Shown one piece after another: positions 24,813 to 37,148 of a stretch of DNA of 64,000 bases. A program made the position numbers and the translations under genes. Under the pieces are notes generated by a model. The model was given only the letters and a program-made list of their open reading frames with translations, was not told where the DNA came from and did no database searches. Position 1 is the first letter of the stretch. Every line of letters begins with the position of its first letter. This stretch comes from Tolypeutes matacus (taxonomy: Eukaryota; Chordata; Mammalia; Cingulata; Chlamyphoridae), in assembly GCA_026826555.1 (NCBI GenBank), contig JAKSZT010054304.1:29421807-29485806 (forward strand). Reading direction: 5' to 3'.

Positions 24813-25394
24813 CTGCTTTTTAAAAAAATTAAATTTTTTACTGTGACATCATTGTAGATTCACTTGCAGTTGTAAGAAATAATAAACACATATCCTCCTG
24901 TGTATCATTTATCGAATTTCTTTCTTGTAAAACTATAGTACAATATATCACAACTGATATATTGCCAATGATAGAGTCAAGATATCGAACATTTTCACCA
25001 CCAAAGAGATCGCTGTTGCCCTTTCAGAGTCACAACCATTTGTCTTCACTCTCCATTGCCTCCTAATCTTGTTTATCGTTGATCTGTTCTCCATTTCTTT
25101 ACTTCAAATATAGTATGTAAGATTCTGTGATTGGCTTTTTCCACTCAGTATAATTCCCTAGAGATTTATCCAGTTTATTATGAGTAGCAATAGTTCATTC
25201 CTTTTTTTTTAGTTGTGGAGTAGTATTCCATGGATGTACAAGAGTGTATTTAAACACACACTTGTTGAAGGACATTGGGGTTGTTCTCAGTTTGAGGCTA
25301 TTACAAATAAAGCTATTAAATATCCATTTACATATTTTTGTGAGTGAATATGTCTTCATTACTCTGAGATAAATGCCTGTCAATACAAGCTGGT

Positions 25395-25820
25395 TCATAT
25401 GTTAGGTTTTTTTGTTTTTGTTTTAGTTTTAGATTGATTTTTTAATTTACTTCTCCCTGCCCCCCTCATTGTTTGTGCTTGCTGTCTGCTCTCTGTGTCT
25501 GTTCGTTGTGTGCTTGTCTTCTTTTTAGGAGGCACTGGGAACTGCACCCAGGACCTCCTGCCATGTGGGAGGGAGGCACCCAATGGCTTGAGCCACCCCT
25601 TCTCCCACTTGTTGTGTCTCTTGCTGTGTCTATTCGTTGTGTCTTCTCGTTGCGTCATCTTGTTGCATCAGCTCGCCATGCCAGCTCATCATACCAGCCA
25701 GTTACATCAGCTTGCTGTCTTTCTTGTCTTCTTTAGGAGGCATTGGAAACCATACTGGGGCCTCTCATGTTAGGAGGGCACCCAACTGCTTGAGCCACAT
25801 CCACTTCCCTCATATGTTAG
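25395..25820 (-). mobile_element. Dimeric tRNA-derived SINE with 11-bp TSD
   Basis: The 11-base repeat tcatatgttag flanks the insert (25,395-25,405 and 25,810-25,820). On the minus strand two related tRNA-like heads occur in one element: one ending at the right edge (gtggctcaagcagttggg A box at about 25,800-25,780) and a second near 25,610-25,540 (ggctcaagccattggg A box and aggtcctgggtgcag B-box region). A T/C-rich linker with tgttgtgtc units lies between and beyond them. This fits a dimeric DAS-type SINE. It splits the old reverse L1, which continues on both sides. Confidence 0.85.
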
Positions 25821-28800
25821 TTTTTTTAAAAAAACTCCCAAACAGTTTTCCAGAATGGCTGTGTCATCTTACAATCCCAATAGTGATGTATAAGTAACTG
25901 AGTTTCTCCTCACCAGCATTTGCTGTTGTCATATAGTTAATTTTAGCCATTCTTAAATGTTTAGTGATATTGATATCTCATTGGGAATTTAAATTGCATT
26001 TCCCTAATAGCTAAGGATATTGAACATCTTTTCATGCGCTTATTTGCCATCTTTATATTCTCTTTGGTAAATGTCTCTTCACTCTTTTTGCTCATTCTCT
26101 AATTGGATTTTTTGTTTTTTTTGGTTAAGTTTTAAGTGTTCTTCATATATTCTAGAACCTACTGCCTTATCAAATGTGTGTGTTGCATTTTTTTTTTTTT
26201 GACAGTATGTGGCTTGTCTTTTCATTGTCTTATAAAAGGTCACTCATAGAAGAACAGTTTTTGATTTTGAAGAATCCAATTTTTCTTTTTTCCCTTTTAG
26301 TTTCAAGCCTAAGAAATCTTTCCCTTGCACTACAACTTGAAAATTTCCACTACATTTCATTCTAAAAGTTTAGTACTATTATGTTTACATTTAAATCCAT
26401 AATCCATTTTATATAGTTTTTGTACAAGTTGTGAGGCTTAAGTTCAGTTTTTTTGTGATTTGTCATATGCATGCTCATGTCCAATTTCTCCAGCACCATT
26501 TGTTGAAAGGGTTACCTTTTCTCAACTGAACTGTTTCTGCATCTTTGTTAAGAAATCATATGAGTACATTTGTGTGAGCCTATTTATGTGTGTTCTTTAT
26601 TCTGTTCCATTGATCTATGTTTGCATCCTTCCACCAATACCGCACAATCTTGATTATGGTGCTGGTAATAAGTCTTCCGTTTGGAATTGCTCCTACTTTA
26701 TTTTTATATTTTCAAAATTGTTTTAGCTAATCTTTTGCCTTTCTATACAAATTTTAGAATGATCATGTCTAATTCTACATAGATCCTGCAGAGATTTTGA
26801 TAGAAGTTTGTTATACCTATATGTAAATTTCCTGAGAATTAACATCTTTACAGGGTCATCTTACAATACTTGAACACAGTATGCCTCTACATTAATTAAT
26901 TTATTTTTTATTTCTTTAGCCAGCGTTTTGTAGATATCAGGATACAAAACCTGCACATATTTTGTTTTTTAGATTTATACCTAAGTATTTCATATTTATA
27001 TAATTGTAAATGGCATTATATTTTTAATTTGATATCCATGTGTTCGTTTCTAGTATATAGAAATAAAATTGATTTTTGCATGTTTATCTTATATCCTGCA
27101 ACACTGCTGACATCCCCCATTAGTTCTATGGCTTTTGGTAGATTATTTGCAATTATCTATGTAGAAAATTATGTCATCTGCAAATAGGGATGGTTTTATT
27201 CCTTCTTTCTGATCTGTATTATTTGGTTTTCTTATTGCAGTGGTTAAAATTTCCAGAGATGTTGAATAAGAGTGAAGGGAACATGTAGCTTTTCCTTGTT
27301 TCTTATCTGAGGTGGAAAATATTGTCTTTCACTACTATGTAAAATATTAATTGTAGATTTAGGTAGATTCTTTTTATCAAATTGAGGTCATTCAAGTCTA
27401 TGTTTATTTTCCTATAAATTTATCATGAAGGGGTGTTGAATTTTGTCAGATGATTTTGTTCCATTAATTGATTTGAATCATGTGATTTTTCATCTTTAGT
27501 TTGTTATATGCTGGATTACACTGATTCATCTTTCAATATTGAACCTGCCCTGGAGTCCTGGAATAAGCTTCATCTGGTTATAACATACAATTAATTTTAT
27601 ATATTCCTGAAATCTATTTATTAATATTTTGGCAAAGATTTTTTGTGTCTACATATATGGGGGATATTGAATTTTATTTTTAATGCTAGTTTTATCTGAT
27701 TTTTATATGAGTATAATGTTAAATTCATAGAGTGGAAGGATTCCTTCGTCTATTTTCTAGAAGCAATTGCATAGAACTGATGTTAATTATTCTTTAAATA
27801 TTTTATAGAACTCTTCCACTGGACCTGGAGATAACATTTTGGGGAATTTTTAATAGTGAACTAAATATCATTTATTGTTTTTAGGGTTATTCAAATGATC
27901 TATTTGATATTGGGTGAGGCATACTAGCCTTGGATTTTCAAGGAATTGGTCCATTTCATCTAATTTTCAAACATATGTATAAAAATTCTACAGTATTCCC
28001 TTGTCATTTTGATATCTGCAGGGTCTATATGGATGTTACCAGTCTCATTCCTTATGTTGGTAATTTGTGTATTCTGTCTTTTTCTTTTTTTTCTTTAACT
28101 GTCTTGCTATAATTTTGCCAATTTTATTGATATTTTCCAGAACCAACTCTTTTTTCATTGATTGTGTCTATTATTTTTCTGTTTTCAACTTCAATGATCA
28201 CTGTTTTGTTTGTTTTTTTTTTCTTTATCATTTCCTTTATCTGCATGCTTTGGGTTTATTGGGCTCTTCAGCCTGTTTCTAGGCTTTTTTCTAATTATAC
28301 ATTTAGTCCTATAAATATCTCTCTCTGCACTGCTTTCAGATGTGTCCCAAAAATTTGATATGTTGTTTATTCATTTATAGTCAACTCATTATAAATAATA
28401 TATATAACGTATTATATATACTGTTATATATTTGTATTTACATTATCTTATGACATTCTTTGAACAATGGATTATTTGATTTCTGATGAGAAAATGGCTC
28501 TCATTTGACTTGTTTATCTCCTATAACTGAGGTATCAATCTCTTTCTTTGCCTTCTGGATTTCTTCTGTCTTTAGTTTTCAGAAATTTGGCTGTGATAAG
28601 TCTTGAAGTGGATTTGTTTAGGGTTTTCTTGTTTGTGGTTTGCTCAACTTCTTGAATTGGGGGAGTTTTATTACTTTGAGAAGTTTTCTAACTCTTTCCT
28701 CATTTTTTTCTCCTCCTCATGTTACTCCAATGGTGTTAATGTTGCCTCTTTTTATTTCAGTCCCACAAGTCCCTGAGTCTCAGTTCATTTTCATTTCTCT

Positions 28801-29761
28801 GTTGTTCCAGTTGATTACTTTCTCTTTTTATATCAAGTTTACTGATTCTTTACTCTCCCTTCCCTCCATTCTGCTATTGATGCCATCCATTGAGATTTTT
28901 ATTTCAATTTGTATTTTTCAAATCTAAACTTTCTATTTGTTTCTATTTTATAACATCTATTATTTTCATTTGAAACTGTACATTTTGGGTATTATGTTAT
29001 GAGAATTTTAGTCTTCTGCAAACCTTATTTTTATCCAGCTCTATATTATCTGCTCCAGGAAGAAAAGGGGTGGGGCAATACTTCCTTACTGCCGAGGTGG
29101 GAGTTAGAAATCCAAGTTCCCCACATGGCTTCCACTGATATCTGAAGGTAACTACCTCACTACTTCTGGGTGGGGGGGACACCACCAGACTAGAAGATCA
29201 TATTTTTCATTTTGCTTGGAGTAATGGTTTCTAATGCCCTTTCAGCTCTCATTTATAATCCTTCGGGAAAAGGCAGGTTCAAGCTAAATTAATTTTTGTT
29301 TGGAAGGTAATTTATCCAGAATCAAGTGATTCTAGGATTCACTTTCTGCAAGATATCTCTATTGATAAACGACGATAAAGGAAAAAGTCTAGGTTTATGG
29401 AATTTGTGTTCAAATCTAGACATTTGGTAATAGATTTTTTTTTTTTTTTTTTGAGTCTTCCACTGATACCTCCATGGCTGGGAGGAGTAGGATTGCCTTG
29501 TTACTGCTCCCCAGGTGACCTCCATGATATAGTGGCTAAGAATGGATTTGTAATTTCTAAGCAAAGGTGAAAGTCCTCACTTTCCACTAGGTCATCTTAT
29601 TGGATAGGAGTATGGACCCTTCATTACTGTTGGGTGGGAGTGGAAGCCCAAACATTCCATTTGGTCACCACTGACTCCGTGGTGTGTCTATGTGTGTGTG
29701 TGGTTAGTTACCTGCCATGGGGGATGAAGTTTCACTTCCTTCTCAACTTTTTCTGACACTA

Positions 29762-30216
29762 TGTTAGTCGTTAGTCGGGGTTCTTTTGGGAGACAGAATC
29801 AACGGGAGATATCTGTAAATAGTATGAGATTTATAAGATTCTCTCAGGTGACCGTGGGGATACACAAGTCCAGGTCCTGCAGGCAGGCTGCAAACCTGGG
29901 GCTCTGATGAAAGCCCAATGAAGGTACTTGATGAGTTTCTGGGAGACGTTGGCTGTCCAAAGATGAGCTGGGAAATTCTCTCTGAATGCTGGAATCACTT
30001 CCCCTTTTAAGGCATTCACTGATTGGATAAAGCATCACCCATTGCTGATGACAATCTCCCTGGCTGATTGCAGATGTAATCAGTCATTTATGCAGTAAAC
30101 TCACTGATGACTAAAGCCCATAAATGTCCTTATATTGCAGTTAGCCCAGTGCTTGCTTGACCAAACAACTGGGCACAATTACCTGGCTGAGTTGACACAT
30201 TAGCCTAACCATTACA
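29762..30216 (-). mobile_element. Solo LTR, ERVL/MLT2-like, reverse
   Basis: 455 bp with TG at the left and CA at the right. On the minus strand it begins tgtaatggttagg, then a gtcaactcagccagg block and ccagttgtttggtcaa, the recognised opening of MLT2/ERVL-type LTRs, and it ends with an agaaccctgac-like block (degenerate). A 7-base direct repeat gacacta directly flanks it (29,755-29,761 and 30,217-30,223); ERVL normally makes 5 bp, so the exact edge may be off by two bases. It lies in the 5' UTR of the reverse L1. Confidence 0.75.
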
Positions 30217-30914
30217 GACACTATACCAGTGGAGAGCTTGAGGTACCTAACACAGAATGGAAAGGGTGAAATTCCAGGTTCTTCAATCACCCACTATTGC
30301 TGACATGTGGCATTTTGCCAGAGTAAAATGGTTATTGTCTAAAAGTTTGTGTTTTGCATTGCAACCGTTTTCTTGTTTCTTTGATACGAGGTGACAAATA
30401 TTTTAAGAACTTCTTTTGTCTGCATCTATTGATTGTTCCAAGTTTCTAGCCTTATTAGCTTCAAGTCTGTTATATATGAGACAAAATGAAAACTCAAGGA
30501 ATTCACCACACTGTTGTTTCTTGGGCCCAAGGTTCCTAGCACATCTTCTTTCTTTTAAACTTGCATCCTATTCTTGTGCATGTTTTATGAATAATGTCAA
30601 GGGGTTTGGGTTTTAGTTAGTGGAAAGTATGTCTATGCCATCTTACCACAAACAGAAGGTCTTCATATGCTATGAAATTTAAGCTAATACTGCAGATTTA
30701 CAAGATGTTAAATATCCATTACTTGAATTGTAACTCCTGTTCTTTTATGTTTCCTGATTGAACAAAGTGCTACTTTAAAATTTTTTAATTTCAAAATATT
30801 CACAGAGGAACTATTATGACTACTTCAGTGTTATAAATGGCATGGAAATCATAAAGAAAGCAATGTAGAAAAGTAAGAATTTATTGTGTGTTTTGCTCTT
30901 ACCTAGTTAGATAT

Positions 30915-31450
30915 TGTGGCAGTGTGAAGCTTTTGTGGATCCTAGAAAATCCTGTTCTTGAAGCTCATGCATTTGCATGTGTGTAAACCTATTGTAATTG
31001 GGACCTTTTGATTTAATTTAGTTAAGTACCATTGATTAGATTGTGTGACCTAGAGTGGGTCTCAATCCTCATACTGGACTCCTTAAAAAGTGAGGAATAA
31101 AAAGGCACAGTCACAATAAGAAGGACACAGAGACAGAGAGAAATATTCCTAGAAGCTGAGAGGAGGCCAGAAGTTGAAGGAAAGAGACCCTGTTAAAGCT
31201 GGAGGCAGCCAGAAGCTGAAAGGAACAGAGCCTGGAGGGAAAGGCAGAGAACAGCAGATGCCATCATTGTGCCCTGCCCTGTGCCTGATCACCTACAGCT
31301 TCAGCTTGGGGAGAAAGCATCTCTGATGATGCCTTAATTTGGACACTTTTGCAGCTTCAGAACTATAAGCTTTTAACCCAATAAATCCCCATTGTAAAAG
31401 CCAGCCTATTTCTGATATATTGCTTTGGCAGCATTTAGCAAACTAAAACA
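30915..31450 (+). mobile_element. Solo LTR, MaLR/ERVL-like, forward
   Basis: 536 bp starting tgtggcagtg and ending actaaaaca, with TG...CA ends. A poly-A signal (aataaa near 31,380) and the closing gcagcatttagcaaactaa block are typical of MaLR-type LTRs. The flanking 5-mers gatat (30,910-30,914) and gaaat (31,451-31,455) match at four of five bases, consistent with an old 5-bp TSD. There is no coding content. Confidence 0.65.
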
Positions 31451-31455
31451 GAAAT

Positions 31456-33320
31456 GTTAGAAAACACTAACCTAGAAAGCACATTTAATGTTATTAAAAT
31501 GTTATACTTACATTAACAATCAATTTTAGCTAAGACAAGTTCATCCATTTCCTCAACTGAATGTAGAAAACACATTAATCATACGAAGCAAAAAAAGTAA
31601 AGCCTCAAACATAAAACTACAGAATGAATAAACAACTTTTCTAAATGTTTCTTTACACCCCTAAATATGAAACTACTAAAATATTTAATAATAATTAGTG
31701 TGTCACCTACAAAATTTTATAATGCTTAAATAAAAGAATATTGAATATGATATTTTAAGGAAATGAGGAGTTAAAAATTAATCATGGTGTCTTGCTTGTG
31801 TAGCTGTATGCCAGGTTATATTCACTGTGATACAAAACATTTACTAGGAATATAACAAGTTCTGTATGTGACTTGACTGCGAGAAAGGTAAAAGAGGGCG
31901 ACCATGAGACATGAATACATACTATAGGAGAGAGATCAGAGTTTGAGATACAGATAAGAGGAAAAATAGAGATGTAGTAATCAGATGTAGTAGATGCTTT
32001 AGTATATCACACAGATCTCCCTTCTCAGGACTGCAACACTCCATTCCCTCGATACTGACAGTGATGAAATCTGACAGCTAATAACTGTAACTTCCTCCAA
32101 ATATTTGTTTTGGATGAATAAATCCATCACACCTAAGTCATACCTTGTTCCTGGGTACAGCAAATTCATAATGTCTAGTCGATGTAAGGATATAAAGATA
32201 TAGAATATTGTCCAAATTAGGTTATGTTAGATTGTTTTAGTTTTGCTCCTATATGCACTTCATACTTTTGTATTGAATGTCAGACATTATGTGTAGAGTT
32301 TTAGAGAATCATTTAAATAATATTGAAGCCTGGAAAATCATCTGGTTTTTTGTTGTTGTTGTTTTTGTTTTTTTTTGGACCAGGTCTTTAGAGTGGGTGA
32401 TTGAGGTAATCTAGTCAGTTAGGAGTTGATATGGTTTTGTGTTTTGTTTTTTGCTATTGTTACCCTTAGTTCACACAGGCCTCAAATTACTTTAGTGGTA
32501 GAAGTCTTCTTTCCCATCTCTAAGATTAAGATGGGGGTGCCAGAATTTTAAACTCATGTTTGTGCCACACACTCAAATTTAGCTGTCCATTAATACCTGA
32601 GCCATAGAGCTGATCTCTCTCCACAATCCTACCTCCCATCTGTGGTAGTCTGCTGTTTTTACTGATTGCTAGGTTCATGTTGGGGGCAGCAGTTCTCTTG
32701 GTAATTAAGCTCTTGGTATTTTTATTCAGGACAAATTTGTCTGGGCCTCAAGTTTGGGGATTCCTCAACATTCATACCCCTTTTTGTTCATGGAATCCAA
32801 ACTATCTTATATCTGTGGTTGACCCTGGGTTAGAATTTTCTACCCCTCCCTACATTAGAAGACCTTTATTGATATCAGGGCCCTGTATGATTTCCTACTC
32901 CTCTCACCAAGAGTCAATGCACTTTTTACTTCTAATTTTCCCCCAGTTGGAATTGGTCTTTACTGTGTCCTATGGTTGACAAAGTTTGCTGTCCCTCACC
33001 TAGCTGCTAACAGTTCTGAGATAGTAAGAATTAAGGTTCTGGGAATGTGGGCAAGACTTTGTGCCTTTTCTCTAGCAACATCCATTCATCTTCTCTGAGC
33101 CTGAATCACCGAGTTACTGGCAGTATTTTGTTTTGTTTGTTTGTTTTCATATCCTGCACTGTCCAATCTTTCTTGTTAACTTTCAGATGAGGCCAGAGAA
33201 AGAGCATGCAAGTGAGTGTGAAATTCATTTTGAAACCATGAACTTTGCTTTCCTTCAAATTTTTGGAATAAGAATATCTATCCTATACCTATTCTAACAT
33301 TGTATGTAAAATGCAGATAA
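31456..33320. other. Unassigned region, perhaps old repeat
   Basis: 31,456-32,200 is AT-rich with nothing recognised. 32,200-33,200 has T-rich stretches and blocks such as gtattgaatgtcagacatta that recall ancient L1 5' sequence in reverse, but not strongly enough to call. A 100-codon open frame (32,677-32,979) has no family resemblance. Confidence 0.35.
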
Positions 33321-33329
33321 GTTGTTTTC

Positions 33330-33770
33330 TAAGTTCCACAGGTCCACAGAGAGGAATTTGTTCCCAGGATGGACCATAACTGATTTTGATGAGACTTTGG
33401 ATTTAGAATTGTTACTGAAATTCCATGGGGCTTTTGGAATATTGGGATGGGGTGACTATTTTGCATTTGGGAAGAACATGCCTTTTGGGGTTCCAGAGGG
33501 CAGACTGTTGGTGATTGAATAAGGCATCCCACAAAGACCTGGTTAAGTCTTCATCTACATTCCTGTAGGTACGAACCCATTTGTAAATGGGACCTTAGAA
33601 GGTGTTATTATTAGTTAAGATATGGATTCATTTGTGAATAGGATCTTTGAAGAGCCTATTTAGGTGTGGCAAATTGAATCAGAGAGGCTTTTTATCCATA
33701 TGACTGTAGTCATTATAAAGCAATGGAAAGTAGGTGAGCTGGATTATGTGTGTTGTTTCTTCTTGAAGAA
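33330..33770 (+). mobile_element. MaLR internal 3' end followed by LTR 5' part
   Basis: 33,370-33,505 has the blocks gagactttgga, gttccagagggcaga and surrounding sequence that mark the 3' end of MaLR internal regions just before the 3' LTR. The LTR appears to start at about 33,506 (tgttggtgattgaat) and continues through a cccatttgtaaatggga block to about 33,770, where it fades. The gagactttgga/ggcaga pattern recurs before the LTR at 56,812, which supports the reading. Confidence 0.6.
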
Positions 33771-34057
33771 GAAGTCCATTTTTGTAATTCAAGTCATTTG
33801 GTTGTCTTGTAACCTCAGCTCACTCTTGTGCTAAAAAAATGATATGAATTTCTAGTTAACCAGCATTTTCTTGTGTGTTGTCTGGGAGCAATTTTATATA
33901 GAGCTTTCTACAGCCTATAGAGAAAGGAAAATCAACAGGCAGTATTTTAAGCAGTTGAAATTCTATTATTTATTTTAAATAATAACTTGAGACTTATATT
34001 AAATTGGAAATATAATATCAAATGAATTTTCATTCATGTATTCATTATATTACATCA

Positions 34058-35998
34058 GGTCCACACAATAACCAAAAGAATAATGAATTCCCATCCTGGG
34101 GATTTCTGCTACATTCTCTAATGGGACAGCAAGAATCCCCTGAGTACAGGGGCAGTGCCTAGTCAAGGAGGATGGACCATTTTGCCAAGCCCTTGATATT
34201 GATGTTTGTACTTATGAACCTTTTCTTTTGAAATTGAAACTTAGCTTAGTATTATATGATGCCTAAGAGTTAGCTCTTGAGACCATCTTTGTTACTCAAC
34301 TGTAGCCTCTCTCTAAGCCAAAGTCACCATACAAATGCACTACCTTCTGTATGGCATGAGACGTGACTCCTGGGGATGAGCCTCCCTGGCACAGAGTGAT
34401 TACTACCAAGCACCATCTAGCAAAGCACCCATAAAAAGACCTTGCCCATAAGGGGGAAATGGTAAATACAAATGAGTTCTTATGGCTAAGAGATTTCAAA
34501 GTGAGTCAGGAAGCCATTGCAGAGGTAATCCATATGCATGTCTCAGCAAGATCTCATTGACTGCCAAAGGAAATATTGCCTCAAATAGCAGGGCTTCTCA
34601 GAGCTCTAGAGATGTCCAGAAACTATAAGCATGGCATCAGCTCTGGAATTTGGCACCCTGTCAGTGGGCCTTACATTGAAATGCATCCCAGTGTAACAGA
34701 GTTAGATTCATTTATAGTTTCCCTACATAGTTCTTTCTGCCCCTTTTATTTGAACCGATAATTAGAGCTATGCTTATTAAACGTATGTCCCAGACACTTC
34801 AGTCTGTTCACTTGCTGGTTGAGCCCTGAATCTCAGTAGAGTTGCAGCACTTATTCTCCAGTTCACTGGACTCACTTAGGACAACTATCAAGGTGATGAT
34901 GATGGTCAATGCCTGTACTAGTCAGCCAAAGGGGTGCTGATGCAAAATACCAGAAATCTGTTGGACTGAGGGTATTTATTTAGGGTAGAAGTCTACAGTT
35001 ACCAGGCCATAAAGCACAAGTTACTTCCTTCACCGATGTCTATTGTCACGTGTTGGAGCAAGATGGCTGCCAACATCCGTGAGGGCTCAGGCTTCCTGGG
35101 TTCCTCTCTTCCCAGGGCTTGCTTGTCTCTAGACTCAGCTCCTCTGCTATATCCACAACATCAGCTGTAGACTATGAAGTTTTCTAGGCTTTGCCTTTCT
35201 CTACAAATCCAGTTGTAGACTATCAGGCAAACAGCTTGTTACTCTTCCTGGGGCCTTCTCAATTTCCTCACGACCAAGCTTCTCTATGTACTCCCTTTCT
35301 GGGGCTCCAGCTCAAGACTCCAACATCAAAACTCCAACCCTGTCCTTTGACATGTCTTTTATCTGTGAGTCCCCACCCACCATGGGGTGGGGACTCAATG
35401 CCCTACTGACATGGCCCATCGAAAGCCCTAATCATAATTTAATCATGCCCAGAGGAACAGACCAGTTTACAAACATAATCCAATATCTATTTGGGGAATT
35501 CATAAATAATGCCAAACTGCTACAATGCCCATACCAAGGAACAGAGAGAGTCTGCAATTGCAAGCAAAGGGTTCCATCTATCTAACCCATGGGATCTAAA
35601 CCTCCCTTCAATTAGAGGCAGAGTGGGCTTCACCATACCCAAAACCTCAAGACTGGGGAATGAACAGTGGATTAAAGCAGACTTACTATTATTCTACTAT
35701 AGACTTATTGTTATTCTAGCAATGGAAGAACTTTTATCATTGATGTGGGGGCGATGTCCACCAAAGGTTCTGAGGGGAGGGGGAGAGAAAAATAGTTTTA
35801 ATATGGGGGCATTTTTGGGGCATTGGAATTGTCCTGCATGATGTTGCATTGATGGATACAGGCCACTGTATATTTTGTCATAATTTATAAAATTGCATTG
35901 GACAGAGTGTATACTATAATGTAAACTATAATCCATGGTTAATGGCAATGTTTCAATATGTGTTCATCAATTGTAACAAATAAACCACACTGATTGTG
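34058..35998 (+). mobile_element. L1 3' UTR, truncated at both ends, split by an LTR
   Basis: The same L1 3' UTR family (cacacaataacc block at 34,062; taccaagcacc block; gaggggaggg at 35,772; gatacaggccac block at 35,854). It is interrupted by the LTR at 34,914-35,524. Unlike other copies it lacks the terminal part: it ends at the ccacactga block (35,993) and is immediately followed by the 5' UTR of another L1. No matching remainder is recognisable after that L1 ends at 41,945. Confidence 0.8.
34914..35524 (-). mobile_element. Solo LTR, MaLR/ERVL-like, with perfect 5-bp TSD
   Basis: 611 bp beginning tgtactagtcagcc and ending aactgctaca. The 5-base repeat atgcc is present directly on both sides (34,909-34,913 and 35,525-35,529), as expected for MaLR/ERVL integration. 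On the minus strand an aataaa-type signal lies near 34,980. It is related to the LTR at 2749-3731. It splits an L1 3' UTR whose sequence resumes cleanly after the TSD. Confidence 0.8.
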
Positions 35999-37080
35999 GG
36001 AACATGGCTGACAGGTTAGGTGGATAAGGCTCAGCTCTCACTAAAACAACAGAGAAAGAGCCAGAGACTGCGTGGGGACCTGCTTTGGGGTACAGCAAAC
36101 CAGGACACTGTTTCACAACCCCCAGAAAAGTGAGGGTCAGAGAGATGAAGAAGCCAAAACAAGGAATCGTGAGTTATTAAACCTCCCGGCCACTAGGAAG
36201 GACCGCCCTCCCCCACCACAGAGATATTAAGTGAGGGTAAAACTCCTGGGAAATTGGATCTGAGAGGAAAGCAGATGTCTTCCTCCCTGCCAGCTCCTTT
36301 GGATATATAAAGAATGAGAAGGTGCTCTGAGTCTTCTAGGAGGGTAATGGACAGATAGAGAAGCCAGGGGAAAATTGTGGGTTGCTTGCCTTGGTGGCTG
36401 GAAGTGGTAAACATACCTGGCCCTCAGACCAGATAGCCTACATGGAGACCCTGGTCCCCTACTCCAAACAAGTTTGTGAGACCAGATTCCCTGTGAGCAA
36501 AAGGGGTCTGGGAGGGTGGAGAGTGATTTCTTTGCAGTGAGTTTAGCCAGTTGAATATGGGATAGGACCCCAACTTCTAAGAGAGAGGGGAGGGGAATAT
36601 ACTCAGGCAGGCTGTCACACCCAGCCACCTAAGTAAGGAGAGAAATTACATCAGAAAGGAGGCAGAGACAGTCAGCTGAACAGCAGGACTCTGGTGGACT
36701 GCAGGTAATCTAACTTGCCCAAGTGAAAAGGAGTGGATAGACTTTTAAAAGGCTAATTAACCTAAGGAGGCAGAATAGCTCTTGGAAGAATTCCTGCCTA
36801 GCATAAATGAGGTCCCTGGTTCAATTCTTGGCTCTTTCTTGAGAAGTGATCCAACAGGTTATCAGACATCCAGGTGAAACTTTATGACAGGGAACATATA
36901 GACATTCTCTTTATATTAACTTTTCTTGGATCTCTTATTAAAAAAAAAAAAAAAAGATTCCTTTTTTAAAAAAATGTCCCTTATTTTATTCACTAAAACC
37001 CAGTTCAAAACCTGCAGAGTACAGGCTGCAGGGTGAGTGATTGATGAACACCAGCAGACTGAGAAGATCCTTAGTGGTCT
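35999..37080 (+). other. L1 5' UTR / promoter region (copy 1)
   Basis: Starts gaacatggctgacagg, an L1-type 5' end. It is G/A-rich and less AT-rich than its surroundings, as L1 internal promoters often are. A 133-codon antisense open frame (36,628-36,227) lies inside; without a second homologous copy I treat it as chance. Copy 2 has a different and much shorter upstream region. Confidence 0.55.
36766..36956 (+). mobile_element. tRNA-like SINE insert in L1 5' UTR
   Basis: A tRNA-like head with an A-box-like atagctcttggaaga and a B-box-like ggttcaattct in normal spacing (36,774-36,826), followed by a non-tRNA body and an A-run at 36,940-36,955. No clear TSD was seen. It is unlike the other SINEs here in its body and could be a different tRNA-derived family. 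Confidence 0.5.
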
Positions 37081-37148
37081 AAAAGAGAAGGAGATTTTTC
37101 CATGTTTATTTTTGTTATTTTATTTTTTTCTTCTGTCTTATTTTTTAA

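Larger units (their letters stand above)
24815..30400 (-). mobile_element. Long reverse L1 from 3' end to 5' UTR, interrupted twice
   Basis: An old L1 on the minus strand. The 3' end lies at about 24,815-25,395, ORF2 at about 25,820-28,400, an ORF1-like region at about 28,500-28,980, and the 5' UTR at about 29,000-29,760 with a continuation at 30,224-about 30,400. The 5' UTR shows the repeated block (ccactgatacc / ccactgatatc / caccactgactcc), about every 200-350 bp, known from old L1 promoters. The element is cut by a SINE (25,406-25,809) and an LTR (29,762-30,216), both with TSDs. All frames are broken. Confidence 0.7.

Noticed and set aside
32677..32979. 100-codon open frame as a gene
   Set aside because: No resemblance to a known family and no splice or conservation evidence; it lies in probable old repeat.
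35286..35585. Overlapping 70-110 codon open frames around 35.2-35.8 kb
   Set aside because: They cross an LTR/L1 boundary and its TSD, so they cannot be one ancestral coding sequence.
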